From contig NZ_UWFN01000285.1 in assembly GCF_900602065.1 (NCBI RefSeq), forward strand, positions 62,001-126,000: a DNA stretch of 64,000 nt, written 5' to 3'. Under the pieces are notes generated by a model that saw only the letters and a program-made list of their open reading frames with translations, was not told the DNA's origin and did no database searches. This document shows, piece after piece, positions 33,639 through 43,341 of the stretch. The stretch's first letter is position 1, and each line of letters begins with the position of its first letter. The DNA comes from Pseudomonas viridiflava. GTDB lineage: Bacteria > Pseudomonadota > Gammaproteobacteria > Pseudomonadales > Pseudomonadaceae. A program made the translations under genes and the position numbers.

Positions 33639-35357
33639 CTATGCCTTGGCTCCCCAGCAGAATTCAACGCGTGCGGTCCGTCCGTCCGTAGACCACGAGG
33701 CCTTCTCACTCAGTTCCCGCACCAGCGCAAGACCGCGACCGTACAGCTCATCGACCACTGGCGGCAATGCAAGAATTGTATCAACATTGAAACCTTCACC
33801 ACTGTCTTCCACCCGCACACTCAAACGACCACCCTCACCCTCGGGCGTGACGTTGAAATGCAGTCGGATATAGCCACTGTCCAGAGCAGCCAGACGCGAC
33901 GCCCGTTGCTGATAGTAGCTGGCGAATCCTGAAGCGCTACTTTTCAGGGCCGAATCCAGACCTAAGACGCCGTGCTCCAGCGCATTGCTATAAAGCTCAG
34001 TCAGCACGCTGTACAGCGCACCGCTCTGACTGCGCAGGCCATGCACCTCTAGCAGCAACTGCAACAAGTAAGGCAAAGGATTGAAACGCCTGAGGGTCGC
34101 AGCCCTGAATTCGAACGTGGATGACCAGTCCAGCGGCGTGGAGGTGCCGCTGTCTGAGTAGGTCACGGCCTGTGCGCCCAGATCAGCCTGCTCGACAGCC
34201 ATGATTTCCACCATGCTGACGTCATCACGGGCCTGACCGCCGAAGGCATCCAGCGCCTGCTGAATTTCCGAAATCAGCAACCGGGGTTCGCGATTGGCAG
34301 CAAATACTTCATGCAACCGCTGCACACCGAACAGCTGTTCTTTGCTGTCACTGGTGTCGATCACCCCGTCGGACAGCAGGAAGACCCGATCCCCTGGAGC
34401 AAAGGGGTGAACCTCGGTGTGATCATCAAACGACGCTGAGTCCAACACGCCAAGCGGCAGATGCCGGGACACCAGGGCGGTGCACTCTCCGGTCGCAGCA
34501 CTTAGAAGATAACCGTCGGGCAGACCGCCATTCCAGACCTGAAACTGTTGTTGCTGGAAGTTGATACAGAGCAGGGTTGCGCAACAGAACATATCCACTG
34601 GCAGGATGCGCTTGAGCTTGGCGTTCATCTCACGCAGGGTTTCGGCCAGACCGAAGCCCTTGGCCGTCATACCGTAGAACACCTCTGCCAGCGGCATTGC
34701 ACCGACCGCAGCGGGCAAACCGTGCCCGGTGAAATCCCCCAGCAACATGTGCATATGCCCGGCTGGCGTGTAGGCAGCGAGCAGCAAGTCACCGTTAAAC
34801 AACGCGTAAGGCGACTGCAGATAGCGAATATTGGGCGCGTCAAGGCAGCCGGAATGTGCCACCTGATCGAATACTTCCTTGGCGACTCGCTGCTCATTCA
34901 GCAGGTAATCATGGTGCCGGGAAATAAGATCGCGCTGCCGCAGAACAGTCTCCTGCAGCAACCTCAGGCGATTCATGGCATTGATTTTGGCGTTCAGGAC
35001 CGTCTGGTTGTAAGGCTTCGCAATAAAGTCGTCGCCCCCGGCGTCCAGGCAACGAGCCAGCGCCGCCCCCTCCGTCAGAGACGTAAGGAAGATAATCGGC
35101 ACCAGCGCCTCACCGGCCAGCTCCTTGATGCGCCGGGCGGCTTCGAAGCCATCCATCACCGGCATCATTGCGTCCATCAGGATCATCTGCGGCCGATCAG
35201 CCTCAAACAGTGCGACCGCCTCCGCACCGTTAGCAGCGCACAGTACTCGATGGCCCTGGCGAGCCACGATAGTGGACAACAGCAGGCGATCACTGGCGTT
35301 GTCGTCAGCGATCAGGATGCACAAGGACTCGCTGGAGGATGGCAAGGTCTCACTCAA
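33639..35357 (-). CDS. hsbR: response regulator phosphatase/anti-sigma kinase HsbR
   Basis: 572 residues in three parts. The receiver (about 10-130) has D62 in ILMDAMMPVMDG. The SpoIIE/PP2C-type phosphatase (about 190-390) has GDFTGHGLPAAVGAM and LLSDGVIDT. The C-terminal GHKL anti-sigma kinase domain (about 430-572) has LTELYSNALEHGVLG and SGEGF. Its target is the antagonist HsbA, whose gene overlaps it by 4 bp. HptB phosphorylation should switch it from kinase to phosphatase, as known in P. aeruginosa. Confidence 0.9.
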   Translation of the reverse strand: MSETLPSSSESLCILIADDNASDRLLLSTIVARQGHRVLCAANGAEAVALFEADRPQMILMDAMMPVMDGFEAARRIKELAGEALVPIIFLTSLTEGAALARCLDAGGDDFIAKPYNQTVLNAKINAMNRLRLLQETVLRQRDLISRHHDYLLNEQRVAKEVFDQVAHSGCLDAPNIRYLQSPYALFNGDLLLAAYTPAGHMHMLLGDFTGHGLPAAVGAMPLAEVFYGMTAKGFGLAETLREMNAKLKRILPVDMFCCATLLCINFQQQQFQVWNGGLPDGYLLSAATGECTALVSRHLPLGVLDSASFDDHTEVHPFAPGDRVFLLSDGVIDTSDSKEQLFGVQRLHEVFAANREPRLLISEIQQALDAFGGQARDDVSMVEIMAVEQADLGAQAVTYSDSGTSTPLDWSSTFEFRAATLRRFNPLPYLLQLLLEVHGLRSQSGALYSVLTELYSNALEHGVLGLDSALKSSASGFASYYQQRASRLAALDSGYIRLHFNVTPEGEGGRLSVRVEDSGEGFNVDTILALPPVVDELYGRGLALVRELSEKASWSTDGRTARVEFCWGAKA

Positions 35358-35656
35358 CCTATCTGGAACAGCTTCGAGAAATTGGAAATGGTCAGGATGG
35401 TGATGACATCAGCACTGCAGTTGAGCAGACGAATGCGTGAGCGCTCGCCACCCGCGTGATCACGCAATAGCAGCAGCATCCCCAGTGCCGAACTGTCCAG
35501 ATAGTTGGTGCCACGCAGATCAACGACATAACGCAGCTCGCTGCCCAGATTTTCGTAGGCCTCGCGGAAGTCCTGATGGGAAGCAAAATCAAATCGCCCG
35601 GAAATGAAAATGGTCAGTTGCTGACCGTCAGGAGAAAGCTCAGAAGTGACCGGCAT
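35354..35656 (-). CDS. hsbA: anti-sigma factor antagonist HsbA (STAS domain)
   Basis: 100 residues forming one STAS domain with the phospho-serine motif NYLDSSALGMLLLL; S56 corresponds to the P. aeruginosa site. In that species HsbA binds either FlgM, freeing FliA, or the diguanylate cyclase HsbD according to its phosphorylation. A clear AGGA lies 8 bp before ATG 35654-35656. The 129-bp gap to fliJ holds a short REP-head-like GTGGGAGCTGC near 35731. Confidence 0.9.
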   Translation of the reverse strand: MPVTSELSPDGQQLTIFISGRFDFASHQDFREAYENLGSELRYVVDLRGTNYLDSSALGMLLLLRDHAGGERSRIRLLNCSADVITILTISNFSKLFQIG

Positions 35657-35785
35657 GTAAAATTCCTGAGTAAGGCGTGCGTCACGTAATCAAGGTTTAG
35701 CACTGGCTGGTGATATCTGCAATTTTCTCTGTGGGAGCTGCATTGCAGTTCAATAATTTGCGGTATACCCGAACGAACTCTGCGG

Positions 35786-36235
35786 TTAAAACGGCGCATG
35801 CCTTGGCAGGCGCTGCGAAAGCTCATCCAGTAGTTTTTGCTCGCGCTTGTCCTCCAGCTGTCGTGCTTCGTCGATATAGCGCTGGACCAGTTTGCGCAAA
35901 CCCTCGACCCGGGCGTACGCCTGTTGCCAGGTGCCGCGCGCTTTATCAAGGTTGTCCTGATGCCAGGCCAGGCTTCGACGCTGCTGATCTACAGCGGTGT
36001 CCAGTTGAGTAAGGAAGCGCTGATAACCCATCAGCCATTGCCCGGAAACGCCATGGGCGCCTTTGTCGATCCATTGCTGCTGGTAGTCCAGGCGAAACTG
36101 CTCAAGGTCGTTGAGCTTGCCTTCGGCCACGCGCACCTGCCCTTGAAAGTGCCCCAGACTCTGGGCAGCCTTGCGCTCCGCGTTCTCGGCCATATCCACC
36201 ACGGGCGCCAGGCGCGCTGCGCGACTTATGGCCAT
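35786..36235 (-). CDS. fliJ: flagellar export chaperone FliJ
   Basis: 149 residues, almost wholly charged alpha-helix and coiled coil. The family pattern RLAPVVDMAENAERKAAQSLGHFQ at the start and EARQLEDKREQKLLDELSQR near the end is clear. FliJ works as the stalk inside the FliI hexamer. It starts 6 bp after the fliI stop. Confidence 0.92.
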   Translation of the reverse strand: MAISRAARLAPVVDMAENAERKAAQSLGHFQGQVRVAEGKLNDLEQFRLDYQQQWIDKGAHGVSGQWLMGYQRFLTQLDTAVDQQRRSLAWHQDNLDKARGTWQQAYARVEGLRKLVQRYIDEARQLEDKREQKLLDELSQRLPRHAPF

Positions 36236-36241
36236 GGTCTA

Positions 36242-37600
36242 TCAACCACCCGCGGCCGGGCTGAACACTGCCGCCAACTGCGCACTGCTGTTTTCCATGC
36301 TTTCATTTTCATTGAGCCCTTGGCGCAGGTAGCGCACAAGCACGGGCTGCAAATGGATCGCCAGGTCAGTTTCCCGATCACCGCCCGCCACATAAGCGCC
36401 GACACTGATCAAATCGCGACTTTGTTGATAGCGTGACCACAACTGTTTGAAATGCTGCGCCTGATTCATGTGATCAGGGGTGACCACTGCGGGCATGACC
36501 CGGCTGATAGAGGCCTCGATGTCGATCGCCGGGTAGTGCCCTTCTTCAGCAAGGCGACGGGACAACACGATATGGCCGTCCAGTACGCCACGCGCAGAGT
36601 CCGCAATGGGGTCCTGCTGGTCGTCACCCTCAGACAACACGGTATAAAACGCTGTGATCGAGCCACCACCCGCTTCGGCATTACCGGCGCGCTCCACAAG
36701 CTTGGGCAGTTTGGCAAATACCGACGGCGGATAACCCTTGGTCGCAGGAGGCTCGCCAATCGCCAGGGCAATCTCCCGTTGAGCCTGAGCAAAACGCGTC
36801 AGAGAATCCATCAGCAACAGGACGTTTTTGCCCTTGTCGCGGAAATACTCGGCGATTCGCGTGCAATACATGGCAGCACGTAAACGCATCAAAGGCGCGT
36901 CGTCCGCAGGAGACGCAACCACCACCGAACGCTTGAGCCCTTCTTCACCCAGGCTGTGCTCGATGAACTCCTTAACCTCACGACCCCGCTCACCGATCAG
37001 GCCGACAACAATGATGTCTGCCTCGGTGAAGCGCGTCATCATGCCAAGCAGAACACTCTTACCGACGCCGGTACCAGCGAACAGCCCGAGACGTTGACCA
37101 CGCCCCACCGTCAACAATCCGTTGATGCTGCGAATGCCCACGTCCAGAGGCTGACTGATGGGGTTGCGCTTGAGCGGGTTGATCGTAGGACCGTCCATAG
37201 GCACCCAGTCTTCAGCCTTCATGGCGCCCTTGCCATCGAGGGCGCGACCGGCACCGTCGAGCACCCGCCCCAGCATGCTCATGCCCATAGGCAAGCGACC
37301 GGTATCTGCCAAAGGCACCACTCGGGCACCAGGGGCAAGACCAGCCACACTGCCTACAGGCATCAAGAAGATTTTACTGCCGGAAAAACCCATCACCTCG
37401 GCTTCAACTTCCACCGGGTGGTGGCTGTCGTCGTTGATCACCACGCACCGGCTGCCCATCGCCGCCCGCAAACCCTCGGCCTCCAGCGTCAGGCCGACCA
37501 TGCGCAGCAGGCGACCTTCCACGACTGGCTGAGCGGGCAATTCGACGTTTTCGGCATAAGACCCGAGGCGCTTGCCGAAACTGGTGCGATCAAGGCGCAT
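36242..37600 (-). CDS. fliI: flagellum-specific ATPase FliI
   Basis: 452 residues related to the F1 beta subunit. Walker A GTGVGKS lies at 176-182, the Walker B region is VLLLMDSLTRFAQAQREIAL, and GERGREVKEFIE is the catalytic glutamate block. It energises loading of export substrates. It overlaps fliH by 11 bp. Confidence 0.96.
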   Translation of the reverse strand: MRLDRTSFGKRLGSYAENVELPAQPVVEGRLLRMVGLTLEAEGLRAAMGSRCVVINDDSHHPVEVEAEVMGFSGSKIFLMPVGSVAGLAPGARVVPLADTGRLPMGMSMLGRVLDGAGRALDGKGAMKAEDWVPMDGPTINPLKRNPISQPLDVGIRSINGLLTVGRGQRLGLFAGTGVGKSVLLGMMTRFTEADIIVVGLIGERGREVKEFIEHSLGEEGLKRSVVVASPADDAPLMRLRAAMYCTRIAEYFRDKGKNVLLLMDSLTRFAQAQREIALAIGEPPATKGYPPSVFAKLPKLVERAGNAEAGGGSITAFYTVLSEGDDQQDPIADSARGVLDGHIVLSRRLAEEGHYPAIDIEASISRVMPAVVTPDHMNQAQHFKQLWSRYQQSRDLISVGAYVAGGDRETDLAIHLQPVLVRYLRQGLNENESMENSSAQLAAVFSPAAGG

Positions 37601-38405
37601 CGGACTTCTCGACGTCAGGACTGACAGCGCCAGTCACAACCGGCTCGGCCTCCAGCTCCAGGCTGAGGTCCGGGCTCGCCGGATGCAGTGATTGCTCGTG
37701 CATCTGGTCATACATTTTGGCAATGGCCAGGGTAAGACGGGTTTCGATGCTCGCATCTATCCGACTGTGTTCCGTTTCGATCCGGCAACCACCGGCCTGC
37801 AGCGTTTCATCTTCAACAATGCGCCACGTTTCTTCATGACGCTCACGCAGGGCTTTGACCACGTCAAAGTCCTGCGGGTTGATGAAAATCCGCACATTGC
37901 TTGCGCCCATAGGCAAAAGCTTCAGCGCGTCGCGCAATACATTGCCGATCTGCCGAGAGTCGGTGGTCAGCTCACGCTGAATGACCTTGCGGGCAATGTG
38001 CTCGACCAGATGAATGACCGAGCGCTCGATCTGCTTGTCCTGCTCGGCAATCGGGTCGAACAGCTGACTCATCAATAGCTCAAGGCTCGCCAGCTTGCTC
38101 TTTAGCGCAACCTCGGCTTCCTGGCGGACCTTGAGTTGAGTGCTGTGAAAGCCTTCTTTTTCGCCCGTGGCAAAGCCTTCGTTGTAAGCCTCCTGACGGA
38201 TGCTCTCCAACTCTTCGAGGGTCAGTGGCTGAACTTCTTCCAGCGGGACTTCTTCGATGGCATCAACCGGCTCTTCAATGACCGGTTCGGGCTCGGGTTC
38301 AGGCTCTTGATAGGGATCGAAACTGGGCAGCGACCAGACGTCAAAACCGCCGACGTCCTTGGCGCGGATAAGCTCGCTGACCGGTTCTTTGTTGGAGCTG
38401 GACAT
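37590..38405 (-). CDS. fliH: flagellar export regulator FliH
   Basis: 271 residues. The N-terminal region is acidic, with a run of Pro-Glu repeats (PEPEPEPVIEEPV, about 35-47), and a coiled-coil middle and a V/A-ATPase-E-like C-terminal domain follow (about 110-240: VIHLVEHIARKVIQRELTT and VRIFINPQDFDVV). It holds FliI and docks at FliN. Confidence 0.92.
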   Translation of the reverse strand: MSSSNKEPVSELIRAKDVGGFDVWSLPSFDPYQEPEPEPEPVIEEPVDAIEEVPLEEVQPLTLEELESIRQEAYNEGFATGEKEGFHSTQLKVRQEAEVALKSKLASLELLMSQLFDPIAEQDKQIERSVIHLVEHIARKVIQRELTTDSRQIGNVLRDALKLLPMGASNVRIFINPQDFDVVKALRERHEETWRIVEDETLQAGGCRIETEHSRIDASIETRLTLAIAKMYDQMHEQSLHPASPDLSLELEAEPVVTGAVSPDVEKSDAP

Positions 38406-38480
38406 GGATAGTGCCTTAGAGTCTGTATTGTTTCAGCGCAGGCGCATGGCAGGTAAGAATTGCCAGGCCAGACGGTGGAC

Positions 38481-38501
38481 ACCGGGGAACGCGTCCCCGG
38501 T
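38481..38501 (-). other. hairpin between fliG and fliH
   Basis: ACCGGGGA and TCCCCGGT form a perfect 8-bp stem around ACGCG, in the 123-bp fliG-fliH gap, about 30 bp after the fliG stop. No T-run follows on the coding strand, so it more likely protects or tunes the transcript than ends it. Confidence 0.5.
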
Positions 38502-38528
38502 CAGTTTCTCCGACGGAACGTCAACAGA

Positions 38529-39545
38529 CTAGATCATTTCCTCGCCGCCCTTGCCACCCAGAACGATTTCCCCTGCTTCGGCCATACGGCGAGCAATAGT
38601 GAGGATTTCTTTCTGCGCGGTTTCCACGTCGCTGACGCGGACCGGGCCCTTCGCTTCCAGATCGTCGCGCAGCAGTTCGGCGGCACGTTTGGACATGTTC
38701 TTGAAGATTTTCTCTTTGATCGCCTCGTCGGAACCCTTGAGGGCCAGTACCAGCACGTCCGAAGAAACCTCGCGCAACAGCGCCTGGATGCCACGGTCGT
38801 CCACGTCCGAAAGGTTGTTGAAGACAAACATGAGGTCTTCGATCTGCGTCGACAGATCTTCGTCGACCTCGCGGATCGAATCCATGAGCGCGCCTTCGAT
38901 GGAGCTGTCGAGGAAGTTCATGATATCTGCAGCACGCTTGATACCACCCAGGGTAGTACGCGACGTGTTGGCGTTACCGGAGAACTGCTTCTCGAGAATC
39001 TGGTTCAGTTCTTTAAGGGCCGCTGGCTGCACGGTATTGAGCGAAGACACCCGCAGAATAATATCCAGCCGTACCTTGTGATCGAAATGGCCGAGCACTT
39101 CACCCGCCTGATCAGCATCGAGGTAAGCAACCACGATGGCTTGAATCTGCGGGTGCTCGAAACGGATAACGTCGGCCACAGCGCGTGGCTCCATCCACTT
39201 CAGACTGTCCAGACCGCTGGTGTTGCCACCCAGCAGAATCCGGTCGATCAAGCCGTTCGCTTTGTCCTCGCCCAATGCCTGAGTCAGCATTTTGCGGATA
39301 TAGCCATCCGAGCCGACGCCCAGGCTAGTCTGATCGCCGACAATTTCGACGAACTCAGTCATCACCTCTTCGACCTGCTCGCGATGCACGTTACGCATCT
39401 GCGCCATCGCCACGCCGACGCGCTGAACTTCCTTGGGGCCCATGTGACGCAGAACCTGCGCAGCATCGGTTTCACCCAGGGAAAGCAGCAATACGGCGGC
39501 TTTCTCGACTTTGCTCAGTTTGGCTACGACGGCTCGATCATTCAT
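38529..39545 (-). CDS. fliG: flagellar motor switch protein FliG
   Basis: 338 residues. The N-terminal domain binds FliF, the middle domain carries the HPQ-type motif FEHPQIQAIVVAYL, and the C-terminal torque domain has the charged helix IKEKIFKNMSKRAAELLRDDLEAKGPVR. The length is standard. It overlaps fliF by 8 bp. Confidence 0.96.
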   Translation of the reverse strand: MNDRAVVAKLSKVEKAAVLLLSLGETDAAQVLRHMGPKEVQRVGVAMAQMRNVHREQVEEVMTEFVEIVGDQTSLGVGSDGYIRKMLTQALGEDKANGLIDRILLGGNTSGLDSLKWMEPRAVADVIRFEHPQIQAIVVAYLDADQAGEVLGHFDHKVRLDIILRVSSLNTVQPAALKELNQILEKQFSGNANTSRTTLGGIKRAADIMNFLDSSIEGALMDSIREVDEDLSTQIEDLMFVFNNLSDVDDRGIQALLREVSSDVLVLALKGSDEAIKEKIFKNMSKRAAELLRDDLEAKGPVRVSDVETAQKEILTIARRMAEAGEIVLGGKGGEEMI

Positions 39546-41325
39546 CAGTGTTAATCCACTCTTTCACAACCTGGGCCACACGACCCGGATCTTCAGCCAC
39601 CAAACTCTTGATTGCATTCAGCTGTGCGTCATAACCCTCGGTCGGGCTAGGCAACAGAATGCTTTGCGGGCCGCCCAGGCTGACACGGTCATTGGACAGC
39701 TCATCAGAACCGCCACCCATGCCACCAAAACCACCCGTACCGTCGTCAAAACCGGCGAGCTCTTTGCTCTTGCCATTGGTGATGTTGTTCAACACCGGAC
39801 GCAGCACACCAAACACCAGAACCAGAATGAAGATGACACCCATGGCCTGCTTGACGATGTCCCAGAACCATTGCTGCGAGTAGAACGGAATATCCGGAAT
39901 CAGCTCGCCCTGCTCCGCCGAGAACGGCACGTTGACCACGCTGACGCTGTCGCCACGGCTGGCATCAAAACCGACTGCGTTCTGCACCAGGCGTGTGAAG
40001 CGATTCAGATCTTCCGCACTCCATGGTGAACGGGTCGTTTCGCCGTTGGCCGGGTTGATCTTGACCTGATCATCAACCACCACGGCAACCGACAGACGAT
40101 TCAAACGTCCCTGCTGTTGCTTGGTGTGACTGATGGAACGGTCCAGCTCAAAGTTCTTGGTCGACTGCACGCGCTTGTCAGCCGGGTATGGCGCCAAGGC
40201 TGGCTGACCAGTGGCTGGATCCATGATCTGCTGACCGTTGGCATCCAACAAAGGTTGGCCCGGAGCAATGGCTGCGGCAGCACCCGCTGCACCACCGCCG
40301 GCGGTCTGCGGCGCGGTTGCTGGCCCTGGCGGCTGGTTGCTCAATGCTCCCGGCACACCTGAAGGCCCAGAACTGCTGGAGCGCTGTTCGTTGACCGACT
40401 GCTCACTGCGCAACGCAGGCTGATCAGGGTTGAAGCTTTCTGCGGTGGATTCAACAGCACTGAAATCCACGTCGGCCGACACTTCAGCCTTGTAGCGATC
40501 AGTGCCCAGCACCGGACGCAAAATGTTCTGCACGCGCTGAGTCAGCATGCCTTCCATGCGACGGGCGTAGTCGAATTGCTTGCCCGCCATGGTCAGTTCG
40601 GAGTTTTCCGCCTGATCAGAAAGCAGATTGCCTTTCTGGTCGACCACAGTGACCTGAGACTTGGTCAACTCAGGAACACTGGTCGCCACTAGATTGACGA
40701 TTGCCATGACCTGACTTGGCTCAAGCGAACGACCTGGGTACAGCTCAACCAGAATCGAAGCGCTCGGCTTGCGATCGTCACGAACGAACACCGAGCTTTT
40801 CGGGATCGCCAGGTGCACGCGGGCACCCTTGATGTTGTTCAGGGAAGAAATAGTCCGCGCCAGCTCACCTTCGAGGCCACGGCGATAGCGCGTGGCTTCC
40901 ATGAACTGGCTGGTGCCCAGCCCCTGATCCTTATCGAGAATCTCGAAGCCGACATTGGCATCAGTCTGCGCGATACCGGCAGAGGCCAGTTGAATACGGG
41001 CGCGCTGCACATCATCGGCCTTGACCAGCAAAGCGCCGGAATTTGGCTCGACGGTGTAGGCAATATTGGCCGTTGTCAGCGTATCCATGACCTGCTTGGC
41101 GTCCATCCCGGCCATGCTGCCGTAAAGCGGACGGTAATCAGGTTGCTGCGACCAGAGCACCACGGCAAAGCCGATGGCGACGCTGGCAGCCAGGCCGACC
41201 ATAAGGCCCACCTGACGCAGCATGGTCATCTCGGAGAGGTTTTCCAGAAAGGCCAGACCGAACAACGGTTTGCCTGAAGGAGCGCCTGTCTTGGCCGGAA
41301 CGCTATCGGCGAGTGTTTCTGCCAT
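39538..41325 (-). CDS. fliF: flagellar MS-ring protein FliF
   Basis: 595 residues. Two membrane helices (about 40-62 and 470-490) bracket a large periplasmic part with ring-building motifs; the YscJ/FliF domain is at about 55-235, with ALLVKADDVQRARIQLASAG. A Pro/Gly/Ala-rich insertion lies at about 310-360. The cytoplasmic tail ends in the FliG-binding segment AEDPGRVAQVVKEWINTDE. It is the first assembled ring, placed by FlhF. Confidence 0.95.
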   Translation of the reverse strand: MAETLADSVPAKTGAPSGKPLFGLAFLENLSEMTMLRQVGLMVGLAASVAIGFAVVLWSQQPDYRPLYGSMAGMDAKQVMDTLTTANIAYTVEPNSGALLVKADDVQRARIQLASAGIAQTDANVGFEILDKDQGLGTSQFMEATRYRRGLEGELARTISSLNNIKGARVHLAIPKSSVFVRDDRKPSASILVELYPGRSLEPSQVMAIVNLVATSVPELTKSQVTVVDQKGNLLSDQAENSELTMAGKQFDYARRMEGMLTQRVQNILRPVLGTDRYKAEVSADVDFSAVESTAESFNPDQPALRSEQSVNEQRSSSSGPSGVPGALSNQPPGPATAPQTAGGGAAGAAAAIAPGQPLLDANGQQIMDPATGQPALAPYPADKRVQSTKNFELDRSISHTKQQQGRLNRLSVAVVVDDQVKINPANGETTRSPWSAEDLNRFTRLVQNAVGFDASRGDSVSVVNVPFSAEQGELIPDIPFYSQQWFWDIVKQAMGVIFILVLVFGVLRPVLNNITNGKSKELAGFDDGTGGFGGMGGGSDELSNDRVSLGGPQSILLPSPTEGYDAQLNAIKSLVAEDPGRVAQVVKEWINTDE

Positions 41326-41339
41326 GACTCAATACGTCC

Positions 41340-41666
41340 TTAAACCGGCATCTGCATGATGTCTTGATAAGCCTGAACCAGTTTGTTCCGAACCTGGGTC
41401 AAGGCCTGAAAAGACACGCTGGCTTTCTGCGACGAGATCATCACGTCGGTAAGGTCGACGCCGCTCTTGCCAATTTCGAAAGCGCTGGACAGCTGACTGG
41501 AAGCCTGCTGAACGTCATTGACCTTGTTAACGGCCTGACCAAGCATGTCGGCGAAGCTGCTGGAGCCGATTTGCGGCGTGGCTGCTGCCTTGGGCGCAGC
41601 CATGGCGTCCATCTGCATGGAACGCATGTCCAACATCAAGCGATTAAATTCAACACCTTGGCTCAT
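41340..41666 (-). CDS. fliE: flagellar rod-adapter protein FliE
   Basis: 108 residues from ATG 41664-41666, preceded by GAGAG 7 bp upstream; an ATG five codons earlier lacks that spacing. The C-terminal helix pattern VMISSQKASVSFQALTQVRNKLVQAYQDIMQMPV is diagnostic. It joins the MS ring to the rod. First gene of fliEFGHIJ. Confidence 0.94.
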   Translation of the reverse strand: MSQGVEFNRLMLDMRSMQMDAMAAPKAAATPQIGSSSFADMLGQAVNKVNDVQQASSQLSSAFEIGKSGVDLTDVMISSQKASVSFQALTQVRNKLVQAYQDIMQMPV

Positions 41667-41727
41667 GGACGTTTCTCTCATAAGGGCCGCAAATTTTTGA
41701 CACCGAGTCAGCGGTCATTAATGTCAA

Positions 41728-41743
41728 AGCAACAAGAGTGCCA
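41728..41743 (-). promoter_or_regulatory. sigma-54 promoter of the fliE operon
   Basis: The minus strand reads TGGCACTCTTGTTGCT, a full match to TGGCAC-N5-TTGCW. It lies about 62 bp before the fliE ATG, in the 253-bp gap after fleR. FleR is the expected activator of this class. Confidence 0.82.
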
Positions 41744-41919
41744 GCTGCGTAGCAGCATTTAGCCATCAAGCTACATCAATCTATGTGTTAGTTATGCCAA
41801 ACCTTGCTCTGAATCAGTATTTACGGGACTCAGTTGAGGCCAGCCAAGTCACTGATTTATTAATCTGCGACAAATCCACGCAGTCTGGAGATACAGTATC
41901 GGCAGCGGTCGGCAAAACA

Positions 41920-43341
41920 TCAGGTCGCAAACAAATAACCTTCTACATCCATCCCCGCATCACGCATCTGCGCCAATTTGTAGCGCAAGGTACGGGGGCT
42001 GATACCCAGGCGCTCAGCAGCCTCTTTGCGGCGGCCACGTTCGGCCCGCAACGTATCAATGATCATCTGAAACTCTCGACGTCGCAGGTCGTCGCCCAGC
42101 GCTCCAGCCGAATCAGCACCTGCCAACTCCAATGGCGCCGTCCCGGTGCCGGGCGAGACAGCAGCCGTCAGCGAACCGGCGGCCGACCCCGTCGGCGCAG
42201 CGGCATAAACCACCGGGCCCGTCAGGCAAAAATCGTCAGCCTGAATGACGCCACCCTGCTGCAGAATCAACGCACGCTGCACAGCGTTATCAAGCTCGCG
42301 TACATTGCCCGGCCAGGCATAGCCCACCAGACACGCTTGCGCCTGCGCGGACAGCCGGACAGGCGCGTGCTTCATTTTATTGGCGTGCTTGGCCAAGAGA
42401 CGCTCGGCAAGCGGCAAAATATCGGCAGTCCTTTGACGCAGAGGTTGCCACGCAAGCGGGAACACCGAGAGGCGGTAAAACAAATCCTCACGGAAACGAC
42501 CGGCCGCAACTTCACCGGCGAGATCACGGTTCGTGGTGGCTACAACCCGGATATCCAGAGTAATGGTCTTCTTGCCGCCGACCCGCTCCACTTCCCGCTC
42601 CTGCAGAACACGAAGCAGTTTGGCCTGCAGCCCCAGCGGCATTTCGGAAATCTCATCGAGCAGAATAGTCCCGCCGTCTGCCTGTTCAAACTTGCCCGCC
42701 TGAGCCGCAATAGCGCCTGTGAAAGAGCCCTTCTCGTGACCAAACAAGGTGGCTTCAAGCATATTGTCTGGAATCGCAGCGCAGTTGATTGCGATAAATG
42801 GCTTATCCGCGCGCGGCGAGTGCTGATGGATAAAACGCGCCAGCACTTCTTTGCCCGTCCCGGACTCACCGGAAATCAACACGGTCGAATCGCTTTTTGC
42901 CACACGACTGGCCAGATTGAGCAACTGCGCGCTGGCCGGCTCGACTGCAACAGGGCCCTCATTTCCCGCAGGCCCCAAACGCCCCAACGCATGACGCTCA
43001 ACCAGCCCCAGCAAAACCCTGGGCTCAAACGGTTTGACCAGATAATCGGCTGCGCCATGACGCATGGCATCCACCGCCCGCTCCACTGCGCCATGAGCCG
43101 TCATCAACAGGACCGGCAACTGCGGATGACGCTCGCGCAGCAGTGCCAGTAATTGGTGCCCGTCCATTCCCGGCATATTGACGTCGCTGATCACCAGGCT
43201 GAAAGACTCATCAGCAGCAGCCAGCAGCGCGTCTTCGGCGCAAGCGACGGCGTGATAAAGATGCCCGGCCAACTCAAGGGTATCGCCCAGCGCCTCTCGC
43301 AATGAGCGGTCATCCTCGACCAGCAATACCTTGATACCCAT
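41920..43341 (-). CDS. fleR: sigma-54-dependent response regulator FleR
   Basis: 473 residues from ATG 43339-43341, sharing one base with the fleS stop. The receiver (1-115) has phosphoacceptor D53. The AAA+ domain (about 140-370) has Walker A GESGTGKE (158-165) and Walker B TILLDE. The sigma-54 contact loop reads GSFTGA (205-210) where most family members have GAFTGA. A Fis-type helix-turn-helix ends the protein (EAAERLGISPRTLRYKLAQM). With FleS it turns on mid-stage genes such as the fliE operon. Confidence 0.94.
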   Translation of the reverse strand: MGIKVLLVEDDRSLREALGDTLELAGHLYHAVACAEDALLAAADESFSLVISDVNMPGMDGHQLLALLRERHPQLPVLLMTAHGAVERAVDAMRHGAADYLVKPFEPRVLLGLVERHALGRLGPAGNEGPVAVEPASAQLLNLASRVAKSDSTVLISGESGTGKEVLARFIHQHSPRADKPFIAINCAAIPDNMLEATLFGHEKGSFTGAIAAQAGKFEQADGGTILLDEISEMPLGLQAKLLRVLQEREVERVGGKKTITLDIRVVATTNRDLAGEVAAGRFREDLFYRLSVFPLAWQPLRQRTADILPLAERLLAKHANKMKHAPVRLSAQAQACLVGYAWPGNVRELDNAVQRALILQQGGVIQADDFCLTGPVVYAAAPTGSAAGSLTAAVSPGTGTAPLELAGADSAGALGDDLRRREFQMIIDTLRAERGRRKEAAERLGISPRTLRYKLAQMRDAGMDVEGYLFAT

